A stretch of 64,000 nt of DNA from assembly GCF_000717335.1 (NCBI RefSeq), contig NZ_JNYZ01000007.1, positions 186,001 through 250,000 on the forward strand. Reading direction: 5' to 3'. The stretch is from Amycolatopsis jejuensis. Lineage in GTDB: Bacteria; Actinomycetota; Actinomycetes; Mycobacteriales; Pseudonocardiaceae. Of the stretch, positions 61,387-64,000 are shown piece after piece (within the stretch, counting starts at the first letter, position 1; each line of letters opens with the position of its first letter). The notes under the pieces were generated by a model that was given only the letters and a program-made list of their open reading frames with translations, was not told where the DNA came from and did no database searches. The translations under genes and the position numbers were made by a program.

Positions 61387-62622
61387 ATGGGCGGCCCCTC
61401 CGCGACACCCGACGACGAGACTGGCCGGATCCTCTCCGGCCGCACGATCCTGATCTGCACCGTGACGATGGCCGCCGTCGCGGCGGCCGCGTGCTGGTTC
61501 CTCTTCACCCGGTACGGCAACGGAACCGAAGCCGACCGGGTCCGGCTGGACGGGATCCGGACGGTGGGCACGATCGTGGTCGGCACCGGCGGGGCGCTGG
61601 CCCTCCTGCTGGCCGCCCGCCGGCAGCAAACGGCGGAACGAGATCTCGCCACGAAGCGGGCGGACCTGCGCCTGCGCGAGCAGGCGAACACCGACGCCCG
61701 CCACGACGCGACCGAACGGCGGATCAACGAGCTCTACCTGAAGGCCGTCGAGCAGCTCGGTGCGGATCCGGCCCCGGTGCGGCTGGCCGGGCTGTACGCG
61801 CTCGACCGCCTCGCCCAGGACAACTCCCGCCTGCGCCCGACGATCACCAATGTGCTCAGCGCCTACCTGCGGATGCCGTATGACCTGGCCACCTCTGGCG
61901 TCGGCCCGGAACCCCGGCAGGAACGGGAAGTCCGGCTCACCGCGCAACGCCTGCTGGTCCAGCACCTCACGCCCGGCGCGAGACCGGAACAATTCTGGGA
62001 GGACGTGGAGCTCGACCTGTCCGGCGCGGTCCTCTTCGATTTCTCGCTCAATGGCAGCACCCTCCACAACGCCAGTTTCACCGGAGCGCACTTCGTCGGT
62101 GAAGCATGGTTTCACGAAGCCACCTTCACCGGCGCAACCCGCTTCGACGAAACGACGTTCGACAGTGCCGCCTGGTTCGTCGGAGCCACTTTCACCGGCA
62201 GCACTCAGTTCGAAAACGCCGTCTTCTGCGACGACGCGCGGTTCGAAGACGCGGAATTCGTCGGAACCACGCTTTTTCGCCAAGCCAAGTTCTGTCAGAA
62301 CGCGTACTTCATCCGAACGCTCCTGCAAGGCCTCGTCCGCTTCAGCGCGGCAGAGTTCGACCGGGACGCGAGGTTCGTCGACGCAAGGCTCATGACCGAC
62401 GCAACGTCCGAGGACGAATCAGCCGCGCACCGCGATTACACCGACCGGGTTCGTTTCGACGGCGAAGCATGGTTCGACCGGGTGCACCTCTCCAGCTACA
62501 CGACCTTTGCCGGAGCCGAATTCGACAGCGCCGTCACTTTCACCGGTACCACCCTCGACGGCGCCCCTTACCGGCCGCCCCAGCTCCAGTCCGATCACCT
62601 GGGTCTTGACGACGCCTCGTGA
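61387..62622 (+). CDS. Membrane-anchored pentapeptide-repeat protein
   Basis: 411 aa. Two N-terminal helices (ILICTVTMAAVAAAACWFLF and TVGTIVVGTGGALALLLAA), a charged helical stretch (TAERDLATKRADLRLREQANTDARHDATERRINELYLKAVEQLG), then pentapeptide repeats from about residue 215 (LSGAVLFDFSLNGSTLHNASFTGAHFVGEAWFHEATFTG...) with Phe at the centre of most units, forming a right-handed beta-helix. Related proteins occur widely in actinobacteria; roles are unknown. ATG 61387 has GGAGG only 1 nt upstream, an unusually tight spacing, so translation may start differently. Confidence 0.82.
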   Translation: MGGPSATPDDETGRILSGRTILICTVTMAAVAAAACWFLFTRYGNGTEADRVRLDGIRTVGTIVVGTGGALALLLAARRQQTAERDLATKRADLRLREQANTDARHDATERRINELYLKAVEQLGADPAPVRLAGLYALDRLAQDNSRLRPTITNVLSAYLRMPYDLATSGVGPEPRQEREVRLTAQRLLVQHLTPGARPEQFWEDVELDLSGAVLFDFSLNGSTLHNASFTGAHFVGEAWFHEATFTGATRFDETTFDSAAWFVGATFTGSTQFENAVFCDDARFEDAEFVGTTLFRQAKFCQNAYFIRTLLQGLVRFSAAEFDRDARFVDARLMTDATSEDESAAHRDYTDRVRFDGEAWFDRVHLSSYTTFAGAEFDSAVTFTGTTLDGAPYRPPQLQSDHLGLDDAS

Positions 62623-62625
62623 ACC

Positions 62626-63408
62626 TCACCGTTTCCGGGGCGGCCGTAACGCTTCCACGATCGCGTCCAGCACCCGCGTCCCCACGTCCGGGTCCGACAG
62701 TTCCGGCAGCAGCCGGTCCACCGGGGTCAGGGTGGTCAGCGCGTGGGCGCACGCTCGGTGCACGTCCAGCTGGTACAGCGGGTCGTTCACCGGCCGTGCC
62801 ACCAAACCCCGGCGCAGCGCCGCGAACAAACCCGGCAGTGGGAGCAGCGGCGCATGCCGATCGGACGGCATCGTCAATGCAGCACCCTCGAAAGCGCCGA
62901 CCAGGTCGACCACCACCGTCGCGCTTTCCGCCACCGTCCCGAGCGGGTACCCGGGCGCGTCGCCGCTTCGCCAGGCCACTACGTCGCCCACGCCGGACGC
63001 CACCAGCAGCGGCACCAGGAGCGGCATCGTGTCCGAGCCGGCCACCACGATTTTCGCGTCGAACGGCGCGACCTCCAGCCGCCGCGACCGGACCAGCGCG
63101 GCGGCCGTCAGGATGATTCCGGTGGTTTCCTCCTCGGTGATCACCGGAATTCCGCCGCCCAGCGCCAGATCACGTTGTGCAGCACGGGCTTTCCCCGGTT
63201 CCGCGCCGGTCAGGTACACCGCGGCGACCTCCCCCGGCAACGACCGCAGCGCCACCGACAGCTCGCCCGCATTCCGCGACCGCACCGCGAAGGCCGACGT
63301 GGGTACCCCGGTGTGCTCGCGGAGCGCGGCAGCGTCAGCCCGCAGCTGTGTGAGCAACGACGGGTCGTCCCCGACCACGGCCAACTCCGGCCGCATCGCG
63401 GCGGTCAT
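62626..63408 (-). CDS. Malic-enzyme-like NAD-binding-fold protein of the hydrogenase-like locus
   Basis: A 260-aa protein with alternating strands and helices. GGIPVITEEETTGIILTAAALVRSRRLEVAPFDAKIVVAGSDTMPLLVPLLVASGVGDVVAW follows the order of the malic-enzyme NAD-binding domain (IPVFHDDQ.GTA...), but the catalytic acidic and lysine residues are not evident, so a binding or accessory role is more likely. Its ATG overlaps the stop of the 59-aa gene (ATGA), placing it in the operon of the hydrogenase-like large subunit. Function unknown. Confidence 0.65.
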   Translation of the reverse strand: MTAAMRPELAVVGDDPSLLTQLRADAAALREHTGVPTSAFAVRSRNAGELSVALRSLPGEVAAVYLTGAEPGKARAAQRDLALGGGIPVITEEETTGIILTAAALVRSRRLEVAPFDAKIVVAGSDTMPLLVPLLVASGVGDVVAWRSGDAPGYPLGTVAESATVVVDLVGAFEGAALTMPSDRHAPLLPLPGLFAALRRGLVARPVNDPLYQLDVHRACAHALTTLTPVDRLLPELSDPDVGTRVLDAIVEALRPPRKR

Positions 63409-63584
63409 CGGCCGGACTCGCCGGGGTCTTCCGGGCCGGTGACGTCGATTCCGTGGTGCCGGGCGATTTCCAGCAGTTCGGCGAGTCGCGCCCGGTGCCC
63501 GTCCGCCTCGTCGCCGATGGCCGACTCGATCGCCTTGCGCTCCGCCGCGATCCCCCGCGTCAGCTCCCGCACGAATTCGCTCAT
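63405..63584 (-). CDS. Small 59-aa protein in the hydrogenase-like operon
   Basis: ATG 63584, with GGAGG 4 nt upstream, starts MSEFVRELTRGIAAERKAIE and ends ...DPGESGR at TGA 63405-63407, overlapping the ATG of the malic-enzyme-like gene. The sequence is charged and helical (RELTRGIAAERKAIESAIGDEADGHRARLAELLEIARHHG), probably an amphipathic or coiled-coil subunit. It starts 16 nt after the stop of the large-subunit gene. Ribosome site, coupling and position strongly suggest a real gene. Confidence 0.8.
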   Translation of the reverse strand: MSEFVRELTRGIAAERKAIESAIGDEADGHRARLAELLEIARHHGIDVTGPEDPGESGR

Positions 63585-63600
63585 GTCGCCTCCGGTGTGA

Positions 63601-64000
63601 TCACAGGTCGTTGCCCGCGTAGGAGAGGTTGAAACTCTTGTTGGTGAGCGGGAAATCGGGGACGATCGTGTCCACGAGCGCGACCGGCAGCGCAGGCCAG
63701 TTGAAAAAGCTCGGGTCCACCACCTTCACCCGGCTCAGCACGCCGCCGGACAGCTCGACGCGATGCACGATCGTCCCGCGCCAGCCCTCCACCACGCCGA
63801 TCCCAGACCGCGGCCCCTCGGCGACCGGCGGCGGCGTCACGTCCGGCTTCGCGACCAGTTGTTCCACCAGCGCCGCCGAATGCCCGATTTCCTCCACCCG
63901 CACCACGAACCGGGACAGCACATCGCCGTCGGTCCGGCTGTGCTGCACCGGTTTGCCCAGGTCGAGGAAGGGATGGTCGTACCTGGCGTCCCGGCCGAGC
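63601..64000 (-). CDS. Group-4 hydrogenase-like large subunit, HycE/Ehr type (5' end outside window)
   Basis: The C-terminal 132 codons of a HycE/NuoD-like protein. VVEGWRGTIVHRVELSGG and RVKVVDPSFFNWPALPVALVDTIVPDFPLTNKSFNLSYAG match the end of formate-hydrogenlyase-type large subunits. In true [NiFe] hydrogenases the end contains DPCxxC; here the aligned stretch is NLSYAGN, lacking both cysteine ligands, as in the energy-converting hydrogenase-related (Ehr) complexes. The frame is open to the window edge (LGRDARYDHPFLDLGKPVQHS). The remaining complex genes should lie beyond base 64000. Confidence 0.88.
   Translation of the reverse strand, partial: LGRDARYDHPFLDLGKPVQHSRTDGDVLSRFVVRVEEIGHSAALVEQLVAKPDVTPPPVAEGPRSGIGVVEGWRGTIVHRVELSGGVLSRVKVVDPSFFNWPALPVALVDTIVPDFPLTNKSFNLSYAGNDL

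Overview
The window comes from a high-GC actinomycete. The GC-rich third codon positions, the GTG/TTG starts, the hopanoid operon, the DasR-type operator and the many TetR/GntR/LysR/PucR regulators all fit Pseudonocardiales, and an Amycolatopsis-like genome is my best guess (inference; no marker gene settles it). No rRNA, tRNA, CRISPR array, transposase or phage gene was recognised. Almost all of the sequence is closely packed chromosomal coding sequence, with stops of convergent genes often touching or overlapping.

Layout. 1-5.5 kb: end of a fused FecCD siderophore permease, an FAD monooxygenase divergent from its TetR with paired operators, a remnant of a TetX-like monooxygenase, and a GntR/ABC-ATPase pair. 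5.5-8.5 kb: an MFS exporter divergent from a LysR, then a DUF427 protein. 8.5-13.4 kb: a glycosyltransferase fused to a WS/DGAT acyltransferase, a DMT-type membrane protein, a VC0807-like membrane protein and an SDR. 13.5-23.9 kb: a PucR regulator divergent from a hopanoid operon (hpnC, hpnD, hpnE, a polyprenyl synthase gene, shc, a repetitive 153-codon frame, an hpnG-ispH fusion, hpnH) that ends in a strong terminator. The genes give squalene, hopene, adenosylhopane (HpnH) and then ribosylhopane (HpnG), and the fused IspH domain feeds the MEP pathway. 24.3-26.4 kb: polymer degradation, with a copper LPMO under a DasR-type operator and a GH64 glucanase.

26.4-36 kb: a TetR and a PucR regulator each carrying a long tandem-repeat insert, hypothetical genes, an EamA exporter/LysR pair, an HNH nuclease and an HSL-type esterase. 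36-45 kb: a TetR divergent from two small membrane-protein genes, a catalase remnant, an ABC-F ATPase, an Imm5-like gene, a YeiH/GntR pair, a thioesterase, a DGPF protein with an ECF42-type sigma factor, and an Imm1-like gene. 45-54 kb: an NmrA-like protein, a secreted SH3-like protein, a trypsin-like protease, a chloramphenicol-efflux-type MFS, an enolase with an E. coli-type motif, an AMACR and a methyltransferase. 54-64 kb: a large secreted S8/sedolisin-like peptidase, a TetR/P450 pair, small membrane proteins, a pentapeptide-repeat protein, and on the right edge a group-4 hydrogenase-like large subunit lacking its C-terminal cysteines, with a 59-aa gene and a malic-enzyme-like gene.

Two themes recur. 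First, GC-rich tandem repeats with periods from 22 to 135 nt occur at seven loci, two of them inside regulator genes and one forming a translationally coupled frame in the hopanoid operon. Second, a 53-bp inverted-repeat element with identical 17-nt arms occurs twice, each time between convergent genes.
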